Positions 17,140 to 26,022 of a stretch of DNA of 64,000 nt are shown here, piece by piece. Below the pieces are notes generated by a model. That model saw only the letters and a list, made by a program, of their open reading frames with translations, was not told where the DNA came from and ran no database searches. Positions within the stretch are counted from its first letter, which is position 1, and every line of letters begins with the position of its first letter. This DNA is from an uncultured Bacteroidia bacterium (GTDB lineage: Bacteria; Bacteroidota; Bacteroidia; NS11-12g; UBA9320): assembly GCA_943789165.1 (NCBI GenBank), contig CALSTB010000005.1, forward strand, positions 217,001 through 281,000, read 5' to 3'. Made by a program: the position numbers and the translations under genes.

Positions 17140-19520
17140 AAAAAATCTTAGTCCTTTTAGTCTTTAGCATTATCGCAAGCTCTGTGTTTGCCCAATACAG
17201 CCGACCATATAGAGTAGCCTACAATGCTGAGAAGAAGTCTTACCTAGTAACCAATAGGGGCGATGGTAAGGTGTTGGAACTTGACTCGAATTATAAATTG
17301 AGCACGGTGATTACTGGCTTGGTCGACCCAAAAGATTTAGTTGTGGGGAATGTTGGTGGCAACAAAGGCTTATTGGTCATAGACGACAATAAAATTGTGG
17401 TGTACGATGCTTCTGGATATAACAAAATCATTTCATTCAATATTGCGAAACTAAGTTGGTCGGAGTACGAAGACATTGAAATGGATCCGCGTGATCCTAG
17501 ATATTTTTATTTGTCGGATGTGGGCGCTGGAAGAATTATCAAAGGCAAGGTGGGGCCACCACCGTTCTACACACCAACATATACGACTTTGGTTTCTACA
17601 GGTTTAAACCGACCAAAAGGCTTACTGTTTAATAGCAAAAATGAGTTGTTGGTGGTAACCGATGATTCTTTAGCGAAAGTGGTAAAGATTGATACAGCTT
17701 CAGGAAAACTGACCACCGTTTTTACACCAGGGGTGGATAGTTTAAACAGTATCACGCAAGACAATGAAGGCAACTATTTCATCACCAATTGGGAGGATAG
17801 TTATCTATACCGTTGCGATAAAGATTTTAAAAATTTAACCAAATTGACGGGGTATAACAAACCTGCTGGAATGGCAGTCAACACCGAGTTAGATTTACTC
17901 ATTGTGTTATGTCATTTCTGCAACAAAATGGAATTTCACAAACTGCATTACGTTGAGCCAAACTCGGGCGCAGGTGGATGTCCTGGGGATTCGATTGAGG
18001 TGAATGTCTCAGTAACCGCAGAAGGCGTTGGGACGTATAACAGTGGCAATGCATTCGAAGTAGAATTGTCAAACGCCTCTGGAAGTTTCGCGAAACCTAC
18101 GACTATTGGAAAAGTAACCAGCACCGACAAACCGAAGTATATCAAGTGTTTGATTCCAGGTGACGCTTCAGGAAATGGATATAAGATTAGAATAAAATCA
18201 ACCAGTCCGAGTTTTTATTCATCTGAAGAATCAATCAGTGTTTTTAATAAACCAGACTTAAGTAGCGTCGTTGAGAATTGGTCGTTATGTAAAGGATCAA
18301 CCATTGAAATAGGCAGGTCTTCAGCAGCCGACGAATCGTATCATTGGAAGAACGGTGGTTTGTTGTCAGATTCCACTATTTCGAATCCATCTTTTACGGC
18401 AAGTGATACTGGCTATTATGCATGGACATTAACTGCCACCGACACTATATATCAATGTAAGAGCGAAGTGGAAGTCCAAATTAATGTCAATCCCGACATT
18501 CAACTGGAGAATCTCAATCGCAATGTGGAATTATGTGCAGGTGATTCTGTTCATCTTGGAGTGAGTAATTCTCCGTACACGTTTACTTGGTTCCCAGTTT
18601 CAGGTCTAAGTCGAACAGATACGCCAAATCCTAGGTTTGTTGGGTCATCGAACCAAACGTATACCATTAAGGTTGGAGATTTGAAAACGGGTTGTAGAGG
18701 CATAGATTCGGTGAACGTGAAGGTGAACCCATTACCTGATATTGTAGTTGAAGATTCACCCTATAGTCTTTGCGCTGGATCAGACATTAACTTAAACGTG
18801 ACGACAACGACAGGCGTTCAATTCTTATGGTCTCCGTCTTTAGGCTTGTCTGGTGTCAATCAACAATCACCCTTGTTTTATTCGGAAAAAGACGGTGAAT
18901 ACGTGTATACTGTCCAAGTCACGGATCGATACAATTGCAAAATAAGTGCAACTGTTCAAGTGGTCAATAATGCCTTGCCGACGGGTGCTTTGACAGAAAT
19001 CGGCGGTGCTGGAAATCAAACTGAAGGTTTCGAAATATCGGCAGACGGAAATATGAATGGCAGCGCTTATTGCGTATTACGCCTTGTTTCACGATCTGGA
19101 CAACCTCATGCGATTGATACGTTTTATCAATTGCCAATAGGGGGATATAAGCTGGGTGTTGCATGGAAAGACACTGCCTTTACTGAAGGGTATTTACAAT
19201 TTGTTTCTGATTCGGGTTGCGTTCAAAACAGCGATACATTAACCATGTTGTGGTTAAGTGTTAAAGATGTTTTTGTGACTGGAATAGAAGTCTATCCTAA
19301 TCCGACAAGTGCGACAATTCACGTACAAACGGGAGGGGTGTTTGTTACATCCATTGTGGTTACCTCACTCAATGGCGTGGTTTTAGACGAGCAACATCAA
19401 TTACTTCCATCCAGCATGCATAGCGTTGACCTTTCACGGTACCAAAACGGCGTATATATTTTGCATTTTACGGATGAACTAGGCTTACATTATCAGCAAA
19501 AAGTGGTAAAGTTGGAATAA
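17136..19520 (+). CDS. Secreted NHL-like propeller protein with T9SS sorting domain
   Basis: 794 residues. A signal peptide (MKKILVLLVFSIIASSVFAQ) is followed by a beta-propeller region (about 25-265) with repeated strands such as NRGDGKVLELD and SLNSITQDNEGNYFITNW. The middle has several PKD/Ig-like modules with paired cysteines (ELCAGDSVHLGV, SLCAGSDINLNV). The C-terminal about 75 residues are a type A T9SS sorting domain (VYPNPTSATIHV ... NGVYILHF ... KVVKLE). It should cross the outer membrane through the T9SS and be released or anchored on the surface. Confidence 0.88.
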   Translation: MKKILVLLVFSIIASSVFAQYSRPYRVAYNAEKKSYLVTNRGDGKVLELDSNYKLSTVITGLVDPKDLVVGNVGGNKGLLVIDDNKIVVYDASGYNKIISFNIAKLSWSEYEDIEMDPRDPRYFYLSDVGAGRIIKGKVGPPPFYTPTYTTLVSTGLNRPKGLLFNSKNELLVVTDDSLAKVVKIDTASGKLTTVFTPGVDSLNSITQDNEGNYFITNWEDSYLYRCDKDFKNLTKLTGYNKPAGMAVNTELDLLIVLCHFCNKMEFHKLHYVEPNSGAGGCPGDSIEVNVSVTAEGVGTYNSGNAFEVELSNASGSFAKPTTIGKVTSTDKPKYIKCLIPGDASGNGYKIRIKSTSPSFYSSEESISVFNKPDLSSVVENWSLCKGSTIEIGRSSAADESYHWKNGGLLSDSTISNPSFTASDTGYYAWTLTATDTIYQCKSEVEVQINVNPDIQLENLNRNVELCAGDSVHLGVSNSPYTFTWFPVSGLSRTDTPNPRFVGSSNQTYTIKVGDLKTGCRGIDSVNVKVNPLPDIVVEDSPYSLCAGSDINLNVTTTTGVQFLWSPSLGLSGVNQQSPLFYSEKDGEYVYTVQVTDRYNCKISATVQVVNNALPTGALTEIGGAGNQTEGFEISADGNMNGSAYCVLRLVSRSGQPHAIDTFYQLPIGGYKLGVAWKDTAFTEGYLQFVSDSGCVQNSDTLTMLWLSVKDVFVTGIEVYPNPTSATIHVQTGGVFVTSIVVTSLNGVVLDEQHQLLPSSMHSVDLSRYQNGVYILHFTDELGLHYQQKVVKLE

Positions 19521-19530
19521 CCAAAACTTT

Positions 19531-19890
19531 ATGACGCACGAAGAAAGAATCGCTTTATGCAAAATATGCAGTAACCGTAGTTTTGATTCTAAACTAGGAA
19601 TTGCCTGTAGTTTGACAGGTCGTAGACCAGATTTTATTGGAACTACTAAAGATTTCATGAGGGATGAACATAAAATCGAAAAGGAACTGAAAAGAGAAGA
19701 AGAGGCTGCAGAAGACGAAAAAATATCAATAAATACCAAAATGGCAATTGGTGTGGTGTTGGTCTTAGCGGGAATCGTAGTGTACTTTATTACCAATGGA
19801 GGTTGGCTTTTTTATGGCGCTATTATCGTTGGATTGTATTGGATTGTATCAGGACTAAATGGAGACAAGCTAAAAATCAAAGAAGATTAA
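19531..19890 (+). CDS. Small two-helix membrane protein with N-terminal Cys motif
   Basis: 119 residues. The cytosolic N-terminal 50 residues have CKICSNRSFDSKLGIACSL, a CxxC plus third Cys typical of a small Bacteroidetes family; the fourth Cys expected about 16 residues later is Thr here (FIGTTKDF), so metal binding may be lost. A charged helix (about 48-68) leads to two membrane helices (71-87 and 91-109). It follows the T9SS cargo by 10 nt. Function unknown. Confidence 0.7.
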   Translation: MTHEERIALCKICSNRSFDSKLGIACSLTGRRPDFIGTTKDFMRDEHKIEKELKREEEAAEDEKISINTKMAIGVVLVLAGIVVYFITNGGWLFYGAIIVGLYWIVSGLNGDKLKIKED

Positions 19891-20768
19891 TGCACGATCA
19901 AATACAGCGCACTCACCGCCATCATGATTTTGTACAGGCGATGTGCCCAAAACAATTGTTTCTTTCGATTACTGGTCATTAAGATGCCCCAGCTAAGTAA
20001 AATCAAGAAACTCATAAACATGGTGTATGCCATCACATAGTGACCGACTGACGCGTGGTAAAAGCATAGCAGTAAACCGACCATAACCACGGAAATCGTC
20101 CCAAAAATGTTCTTACTTACCTTCTCACCCCATTTGGTTGAGATAGATCTATTGCCGACTGCGATATCTCCGTCTATGTTTTTAAGGTTTTTAATGATTT
20201 CTCTGTTCATCAACAAACTCATAAAGATGCCACCATACAGCAGCATAATCCAGTTGATGTGTTGGTAATACAACACAATGCTAAAAACTGCCAACACAGA
20301 AAGTATGGATGCCGTAAACTCTCGGATAACGGGAAGCTTCTGTAATTTGTGTGAGTAAAACCACAAACCAAAACTGAACGCGAAGAAAAAGAGGAAGACC
20401 CGCCAAGAAGCAAAGAAGGCAAACGCAAGTCCAATAGCATTTAGAACAAAATAGGTGTTCAGGCAAAACGACTTGCTGACAATCCGGTCAAACAATGCTT
20501 TGTGTGGACGGTTGATTAAGTCCTTTTCTAAATCGTAAAAACTATTGATGATAAAACCCGCTGCAACGATAAAGGTCGATGCTGCAATGATGAAGTGTAA
20601 TTCAAAATCTTTTAATACCTCCCAGTGACCTTTGTTTGGTGTGAAGATGTAAATGGCAGCGATGTACTGGGTCAATGCGGTAAACAGCACATTTGGCCAG
20701 CGAATGATGGAAAGTAGGCCTAAAACCTTGACGAAAAAATAGCGTTTTTTACGGCTGAGTAGTGCCAC
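19887..20768 (-). CDS. UbiA-family prenyltransferase (geranylgeranylglycerol-phosphate geranylgeranyltransferase type)
   Basis: 293 residues with about eight membrane helices. The two Asp-rich prenyl-diphosphate motifs are NSFYDLEKD (near 85) and NLKNIDGD (near 197). In Bacteroidetes this gene type next to mevalonate genes is usually annotated as digeranylgeranylglyceryl-phosphate synthase-like; the true acceptor in these bacteria is uncertain, and menaquinone or other prenylated products are possible. It lies 2 nt after the mevalonate-kinase-like gene and ends 4 nt inside the convergent small membrane-protein gene. Confidence 0.85.
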   Translation of the reverse strand: MALLSRKKRYFFVKVLGLLSIIRWPNVLFTALTQYIAAIYIFTPNKGHWEVLKDFELHFIIAASTFIVAAGFIINSFYDLEKDLINRPHKALFDRIVSKSFCLNTYFVLNAIGLAFAFFASWRVFLFFFAFSFGLWFYSHKLQKLPVIREFTASILSVLAVFSIVLYYQHINWIMLLYGGIFMSLLMNREIIKNLKNIDGDIAVGNRSISTKWGEKVSKNIFGTISVVMVGLLLCFYHASVGHYVMAYTMFMSFLILLSWGILMTSNRKKQLFWAHRLYKIMMAVSALYLIVH

Positions 20769-20770
20769 TT

Positions 20771-21712
20771 TTAAAAAGTAAAGACAACTTCAAGTGGGTA
20801 ATCCTTCAACCTCTTTTGAGCCTCGTCTAAATCTTGAGTAAACCCAAGGAAGTAACCTCCACCGCCACTACCACATAACTTTAGGTAGTAGGCATTTGAT
20901 TCAATTCCTTCTTTCCAAAGCTTGTGAAACACACTTGGAATCATAGGTGAGAAATTCTTCAAAGCCAAGCTGGATAACGCTTTTATGTTAGAAAACAACG
21001 GTACGATGTCGCGTTTTAAAAACGCTTGGATACAGGCATCGTTGTATTTCTTGAACTCTTGTTTGAGCATGTTACGGAAACCTTCTTGCTTCATTTTTTC
21101 CATAAAAATGTTGACCATCGGTTCCGTTTTACCTGGTTGTCCGCTATTAATCAAAAAGATAGCGCCTTTACCTGTGGCGTTGTTCGATGGCAACCCAACG
21201 GTTCCCATTCTCTCTTTCGATTTTATCAAGACAGGCAGGTTGAGGTAGCAAATCAATGGATCCAAGCCTGAACTTTTTCCGTGAAAATAACTCTCCATCT
21301 GACCAAAAATAGTCTTCAAAGAAGTGATTTGTTTGCTACTCGGTTTTGTGTTAAAATCAATCTTGTCTACAGCATAGCGATTGTAAATCGCAGCCACCAA
21401 GGCCCCAGAACTACCAACGCCAAATCCCTGAGGAATACTTGAGTCGAAACACATTCCTTCAGCGATATCGATATTGAATTTGTCAACGTCGAAGTTGAAA
21501 AGTAAGTCGCCAGATGATTTAAGATCGGCTAAATATGAGCCAAATAATTGAAGGTGTTCGTTTGACGTAAGTGTATCACCCTCAAGTGTTTGGTTAAATT
21601 TTAAGCTTCCTTTATACGAGTTGTAGGGAATAGACAATCCCATCGAATCCTGGATAATTCCATACTCTCCAAATAGGAGGATCTTAGCGTAGAAAAGGGA
21701 TTCTTTTAACAT
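20771..21712 (-). CDS. GHMP kinase of the mevalonate pathway (mevalonate kinase-like)
   Basis: 313 residues from MLKESLFYAKILLFGEYG. The GHMP motifs are AKILLFGEYG (motif 1), GVGSSGALVA (motif 2, phosphate loop) and LKLCGSGGGGYF (motif 3); KSSGLDPLICY matches the mevalonate kinase active-site Asp region. The start ATG overlaps the mvaD stop by one base (TAATG), so translation is coupled. An upstream in-frame codon would add 19 residues inside mvaD and is rejected. It would phosphorylate mevalonate, feeding phosphomevalonate kinase and MvaD. Confidence 0.88.
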   Translation of the reverse strand: MLKESLFYAKILLFGEYGIIQDSMGLSIPYNSYKGSLKFNQTLEGDTLTSNEHLQLFGSYLADLKSSGDLLFNFDVDKFNIDIAEGMCFDSSIPQGFGVGSSGALVAAIYNRYAVDKIDFNTKPSSKQITSLKTIFGQMESYFHGKSSGLDPLICYLNLPVLIKSKERMGTVGLPSNNATGKGAIFLINSGQPGKTEPMVNIFMEKMKQEGFRNMLKQEFKKYNDACIQAFLKRDIVPLFSNIKALSSLALKNFSPMIPSVFHKLWKEGIESNAYYLKLCGSGGGGYFLGFTQDLDEAQKRLKDYPLEVVFTF

Positions 21713-22728
21713 TATAATTTTGTTGGTCCTGTACCAACCGTATCGCAAATATACTGTCCATTTGCACAAAGTGCTGCAAGTTCATTGTCAATCAAGCGTC
21801 TTGCTTTGTCCACATCCTTTTCAGGATATAACATATGAACGTTTGCACCTGCGTCTAAGGTAAAAGCAATATGGCAGTCGTTTTGTTTGCGGAAATGTTG
21901 AATTTTTTGAATAATCGCCAAGGTATTTGGCAACATAAGAATAAAAGAAGGCGATGACGTCATCATCAATCCATGGAGCATAAGTGCTTCTGATTCAATT
22001 AGTTCGACAAAAGAATCTAAATCGCCATTCGACAAAATCTGCTTCAACTTTGACATGTTTTGTTGCGCAATCTCGAATCGCTTATCACTAAAAGGGTGGT
22101 TGTCTAATAATCCGTGACCAACTGAACTCGAGACAGATTTTTGTCCTTCATGCACCAATAAAATGGTGTCTTGGTACGTGTGGAAAACAGGATGTACGTC
22201 ACTATATGGAACAGCAAATAAGTCGCTGCTACCTGCATAATCTGGATGTTGTCCCCATTCAACTAATCCGCCGTAGACTGACCGACTGGCGCTGCCACTG
22301 CCTATTCGTGCCAAATTACTCGCCTCTTCGAAAAATGGTTTTTGTAATACGTCAAGCGTTTCTAACAAGCTACATGTGCATAGTGCTAGGGCGCTCATGC
22401 CACTCGCTGAACTGGCAATGCCACTGCTATGCGGAAAGGTGTTAGACGTGTGGATCTCGAAAGCGTATTCCTTTATAATGGGGTAGTCTTGAGCAATTTT
22501 TTCGAAGTAAGCTGCTACTTTGGGTTTGAATGCGGCGTTCTCATGACCATCTAAAAACACAGTCAGTTCGGGAGAATCACTTTTAGTCCACTTCAATTCG
22601 GTAGTGGTATGGCAATTGGATAAAGTAAAGCTAATGCTCGCGTTTGCAGGAATTTGAAAACCTTTCTTTCCCCAATATTTGACCAAGGCAATATTGCTTG
22701 GACTCTGCCATTTGACGCTTCCTTTCAT
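21712..22728 (-). CDS. mvaD: Diphosphomevalonate decarboxylase
   Basis: 338 residues from MKGSVKWQSPSNIALVKYWGK, the standard start of MvaD. SSGIASSASGMSALAL is the ATP loop, and the catalytic region GSGSASRSVYGGLVEW is intact. The enzyme makes isopentenyl diphosphate from mevalonate 5-diphosphate in the cytosol. It heads the operon mvaD - GHMP kinase - UbiA. A GTG two codons upstream is possible but less likely. A near-match -7 element (TATCTTCG, 22736-22743) lies 7 nt before the ATG. Confidence 0.97.
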   Translation of the reverse strand: MKGSVKWQSPSNIALVKYWGKKGFQIPANASISFTLSNCHTTTELKWTKSDSPELTVFLDGHENAAFKPKVAAYFEKIAQDYPIIKEYAFEIHTSNTFPHSSGIASSASGMSALALCTCSLLETLDVLQKPFFEEASNLARIGSGSASRSVYGGLVEWGQHPDYAGSSDLFAVPYSDVHPVFHTYQDTILLVHEGQKSVSSSVGHGLLDNHPFSDKRFEIAQQNMSKLKQILSNGDLDSFVELIESEALMLHGLMMTSSPSFILMLPNTLAIIQKIQHFRKQNDCHIAFTLDAGANVHMLYPEKDVDKARRLIDNELAALCANGQYICDTVGTGPTKL

Positions 22729-22793
22729 GAGCACGCGAAGATAACAAAGCTCTATACTATTTTGTTTCTAAATTCGTATTGATTGTAGACCCA

Positions 22794-23450
22794 ATGCAAC
22801 TCCGACAGAGATTTCTGGTATTGATGCTTTTTGTGTTCTCTCTGCAGACCATAGGTCAACCAGCTGTTAAACTCGATACCTTTGTACCGCCAAGGTTGTT
22901 GATTTCTGTGATGGCAGATCCGTTTTTTCTAACATACGAATATGCTGCACCAGATATAGGATTAGAACTACGATTAGTTAATCGGTTTAGTCTATACTCA
23001 AGTATTGGAACCTATCGGAGTACTGACTGGTTCAAACATCACATCCAAGCCAAAGGCATTCACACCAATACCCAGCTTCGTTATTACACAAAAAATACGG
23101 GATTTTTCTCGTTGGCTTACGGCTATCAAGAATTAACGAGACCCATGTTTGGGACTTTCCCATCTGCCTCTGGATATTATTTAAAAGAATCACAACTCAA
23201 CCAATTTTGGCACAACTTGACAATCAATGCAGGAATGAGATCTACCTCCGGTAAATTTCTAGAATTAGAAATGTTCCTCGGTTATGGTGTGGGAATTCGG
23301 AATAATCATTTTACTGGATTAACCGCATTTGAAAACACCCTAGTCGGTTTTGATAAAATTCCGGAATATGAACGTATTGGTGGGGCTAATCGGTCAGTGA
23401 TAAGTTCGGTGAACTGGAGTATCCGTGTGGCGTATATTATTCTGAAATGA
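22794..23450 (+). CDS. Predicted secreted beta-barrel-like protein
   Basis: 218 residues from the ATG at 22794, which gives a clean signal peptide (FLVLMLFVFSLQTIGQ). The mature part is rich in Tyr, Phe, Asn and Gly with strand-like alternation (FSLAYGYQEL, FLGYGVGIRNNHFTG), resembling small outer-membrane barrels of the DUF3575 kind. It lies between two isoprenoid gene groups, divergent from mvaD. Function unknown. Confidence 0.65.
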   Translation: MQLRQRFLVLMLFVFSLQTIGQPAVKLDTFVPPRLLISVMADPFFLTYEYAAPDIGLELRLVNRFSLYSSIGTYRSTDWFKHHIQAKGIHTNTQLRYYTKNTGFFSLAYGYQELTRPMFGTFPSASGYYLKESQLNQFWHNLTINAGMRSTSGKFLELEMFLGYGVGIRNNHFTGLTAFENTLVGFDKIPEYERIGGANRSVISSVNWSIRVAYIILK

Positions 23451-23453
23451 TTT

Positions 23454-24350
23454 CTATCCAATCATTTCTTCCCAACTCAAAATCGTATCGTACCCTTTGT
23501 TTCTAAAGTAGGCTTGGTCCTCTGGGTTGCCCACCACCAAGATAAAATCACCGCCCCAACCTCCTAAAGATTTAATCGTAAAAGGATAGTCTCGGAAACG
23601 TTGATATTTGATTGTGGGACGATTAAGGAGGTGGCTAAGTTCTCGTTCATGAGACGTCATGATGTACGAAAACTCAGGAAGTGTTTCACACGTCAACAAG
23701 TCATTCGTCAATTCGTTAAACAGGGCAATGTCATGTAGTGAAACATTTTTGACATCAAACTGCTTTACTTCTTCTTCCGACTGCTTCTTTTCTCCGAGAT
23801 ACACGAAGAATATCTGTTTGCTGAAACTTGGCTCAAACTGTGTTTTTTCCCAAGTCGCTTGACCATTTTCTAAATGGTATAAGATGGCGTTGTTTTCCAT
23901 ACCAGTAGCCACATCATAGCCACTGCCTTTAAATCCGGCATGCAACAACTCAATTGGGTCTACGCCCGACCATTTGGCCAGATTGGCGACTAACGTCGAA
24001 CTAGACCCCAAACCCCATTGTCGATCAAATTCTAAAGTTGTGGTGATGTCGTAACCTTGTTCGGATTGGAAGACGTTTGAATGCGTACTGATATACTGCA
24101 AAAGAGCGATAAGCCTTCTTTCAACCAATTCATCAACCGATTCTTCTACCGATAAATCCCGAAGCGAAAACTCGTTTTCGAACCAACAATTACCGTTATG
24201 GTCGATTGATTTCCAATGGATGGATGGTCTTTTGGATGGAGTCACCTGCATGGATTGCCCGCGTTTAGTGGGAATCGACAAAGCAGTGGCACCCGCCAAA
24301 ACGACGTACTCTCCTGTGAGCATTAATTTACCGGAAGAATAAAACTCCAT
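23454..24350 (-). CDS. GYDIA-family GHMP kinase
   Basis: 298 residues. GHMP motif 1 is SGKLMLTGEYVVLAGA, motif 2 WGLGSSSTLVA, and the name-giving segment is GSGYDVATG (GYDIA with one change), with motif 3 SLGGWGGDF. This family is almost confined to Bacteroidetes and is thought to fill the phosphomevalonate kinase step or a related one; that role is inferred from phylogenetic co-occurrence. It is transcribed apart from mvaD, from a promoter whose -7 element is 4 nt before the ATG, back to back with the next gene. Confidence 0.88.
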   Translation of the reverse strand: MEFYSSGKLMLTGEYVVLAGATALSIPTKRGQSMQVTPSKRPSIHWKSIDHNGNCWFENEFSLRDLSVEESVDELVERRLIALLQYISTHSNVFQSEQGYDITTTLEFDRQWGLGSSSTLVANLAKWSGVDPIELLHAGFKGSGYDVATGMENNAILYHLENGQATWEKTQFEPSFSKQIFFVYLGEKKQSEEEVKQFDVKNVSLHDIALFNELTNDLLTCETLPEFSYIMTSHERELSHLLNRPTIKYQRFRDYPFTIKSLGGWGGDFILVVGNPEDQAYFRNKGYDTILSWEEMIG

Positions 24351-24354
24351 GAGG

Positions 24355-24362
24355 CAAATTTA
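24355..24362 (-). promoter_or_regulatory. -7 element TAAATTTG of the GYDIA kinase gene
   Basis: Exact TAnnTTTG, 4 nt (CCTC) before the ATG at 24350. It predicts a leaderless or almost leaderless transcript. Confidence 0.45.
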
Positions 24363-24377
24363 GACGACTTCAATTAT

Positions 24378-24385
24378 TAATTTTG
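24378..24385 (+). promoter_or_regulatory. -7 element TAATTTTG of the divergent gene
   Basis: Exact TAnnTTTG on the plus strand, 17 nt before the ATG at 24403. Together with the minus-strand element 15 nt away it makes a compact divergent promoter pair. Confidence 0.45.
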
Positions 24386-24402
24386 GAGCGAAACGATTAA
24401 CA

Positions 24403-24933
24403 ATGGATAATTTAGGAATAGGAACAAGAATAAAACACACCACATATGGTCAAGGCATCATTTGCAGAATAGGTGTTGAGTACATGTCGATCAGTTTTTT
24501 TGAAGGCGGCTTACGTGAAATACCACGAACTGATGAAGGCATTGAAGTGATTGAAGCCATGGAAGCCAGTAGCAACATGGTGAGCTTCGATGAAGTGGAG
24601 GACATGCTTTATCGCATTTTAACAAAACACAGTGATACGTCAGAAGTTGTTGAAATCGCGGACAAGTTTAAAGGCGGATTGTTGGTGTTAGAACCAAAAG
24701 ACGAAAACCTTCAAGTTAAGGAAATTCCAATTGATACCTTTTTTCATAAAATTGTGATGGTGCGTGATCGACTAAGAGTCTTAGAGCAAAACATCAATTC
24801 ACATCCAGCTTTATCGGATGCAGATAAGGTAGGATTGCAACAGTATGTGACCAGGGCGTATGGTTCTTTAACCACGTTTAACGTGTTGTTCAAAAACAAA
24901 GACCATCAATTCAAAGGCGCCGGTAAGGGATAG
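24403..24933 (+). CDS. Conserved hypothetical protein
   Basis: 176 residues, cytosolic. The N-terminal 45 residues (GTRIKHTTYGQGIICRIG, then SISFFEGGLREIP) look like the SH3-like domain found at the end of UvrD-type helicases, where it makes protein contacts. The rest is helical (VEDMLYRILTKH, DRLRVLEQNINSH). I know similar genes in Flavobacteriales without a function. It is convergent with the J-domain gene, overlapping by 28 nt. Confidence 0.7.
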   Translation: MDNLGIGTRIKHTTYGQGIICRIGVEYMSISFFEGGLREIPRTDEGIEVIEAMEASSNMVSFDEVEDMLYRILTKHSDTSEVVEIADKFKGGLLVLEPKDENLQVKEIPIDTFFHKIVMVRDRLRVLEQNINSHPALSDADKVGLQQYVTRAYGSLTTFNVLFKNKDHQFKGAGKG

Positions 24934-25859
24934 TCCACTTCTTGTCGTTCAACGACTTCAATGATTTTGGGATTGGCTTTGGAAAAACGGATCATCACCC
25001 ATCGGTTTTGCCTGTCCATCAACGTGTTGTGTGTTACCTTTAGGTGTTTGACTATGGTTTTGTCGTGCCCCATAGGCTTAAACGAAATTTGTATTTGGTT
25101 GTGCCCATGAATATCATCGTAGTCGACGATAGCATGTTTGGCGTAGTGTTTCATGTGGTACACTTTTCTGTAATGGTTTAATAAAGGAAGGGCGGCAAGA
25201 GCAATGAACGTGTATAACAACCAAGTGCGGGTACTTTTTTTAAAATAGCTCGATACCTTATTGCCAGAATAGGCTTTAAACCGCATCATTTTGTAAAGGT
25301 TTGAGTAAATACCAAAACTGGCAAAACCGAAGAAAAAGAATCCGAGTACGGCATACATGTGAGCGTATGATTCTTCATCAACGAACCAATTTGAATACAC
25401 TTGTTGCCAACCAAATAGCGACAAAACTATCCAACCCAATACGCGGTACTCATACTTCAAGAAGTTGTCTTGTTTTTGATAATACAGCATGTCGATACGC
25501 AACTGTAGTCGTTCGACACGTTTTTTTCGTTCCTCGTATTCTTTTCTAGACCGTGGTCTTCGAGGGTCGCGATGCTCAGGTCTTTCATCATTGGCCTGTG
25601 CTGCTTTGGGTCTGTAGGTGGTTCTTGAGGTTGTTCGCCTTCCAGATTCTAAATAATAGCGAAGCTTAACATCGTGATAATGTCTAGTGTTGTCATCAGA
25701 TAAGGTGTCATAAGCCTTTGAAATGATTTTAAATCGTTCTCCATCTGAGTGCTTCGCAACGTCTGGATGGTGCAGTTTCGCCAGCTTGATATAGGCCTTT
25801 CTAACCGTTGCGTCGTCGGCAAAATTGGGAACTTCTAAAATTTTATAGCAGTTGATCAA
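24906..25859 (-). CDS. Membrane-anchored J-domain protein
   Basis: 317 residues. The N-terminal J-domain (about 3-68) has the essential HPD (HHPDVAKH) and the usual helices (ATVRKAYIKLAKLH). A charged Arg-rich linker (about 70-130) leads to three or four hydrophobic segments between about 135 and 235, then a C-terminal 80-residue domain, probably outside the cytosol. It should recruit DnaK to the inner face of the membrane. It is neither DnaJ nor CbpA, as Gly/Phe and zinc domains are absent. Confidence 0.85.
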   Translation of the reverse strand: MINCYKILEVPNFADDATVRKAYIKLAKLHHPDVAKHSDGERFKIISKAYDTLSDDNTRHYHDVKLRYYLESGRRTTSRTTYRPKAAQANDERPEHRDPRRPRSRKEYEERKKRVERLQLRIDMLYYQKQDNFLKYEYRVLGWIVLSLFGWQQVYSNWFVDEESYAHMYAVLGFFFFGFASFGIYSNLYKMMRFKAYSGNKVSSYFKKSTRTWLLYTFIALAALPLLNHYRKVYHMKHYAKHAIVDYDDIHGHNQIQISFKPMGHDKTIVKHLKVTHNTLMDRQNRWVMIRFSKANPKIIEVVERQEVDYPLPAPLN

Positions 25860-26022
25860 CAGTGGACTGGTTTTTGATTGTATTTAATCGGATACTTGCC
25901 AAAGCAAATGATTTTTTTTCAAATCTTCACAAATGGATTTGATACTTTGTGTTGCTTAACGAGTAGAACTAAATTTTAAGGTCTGTAAATATTATCACGT
26001 AAAGTACAACGTTAAAGTATAC

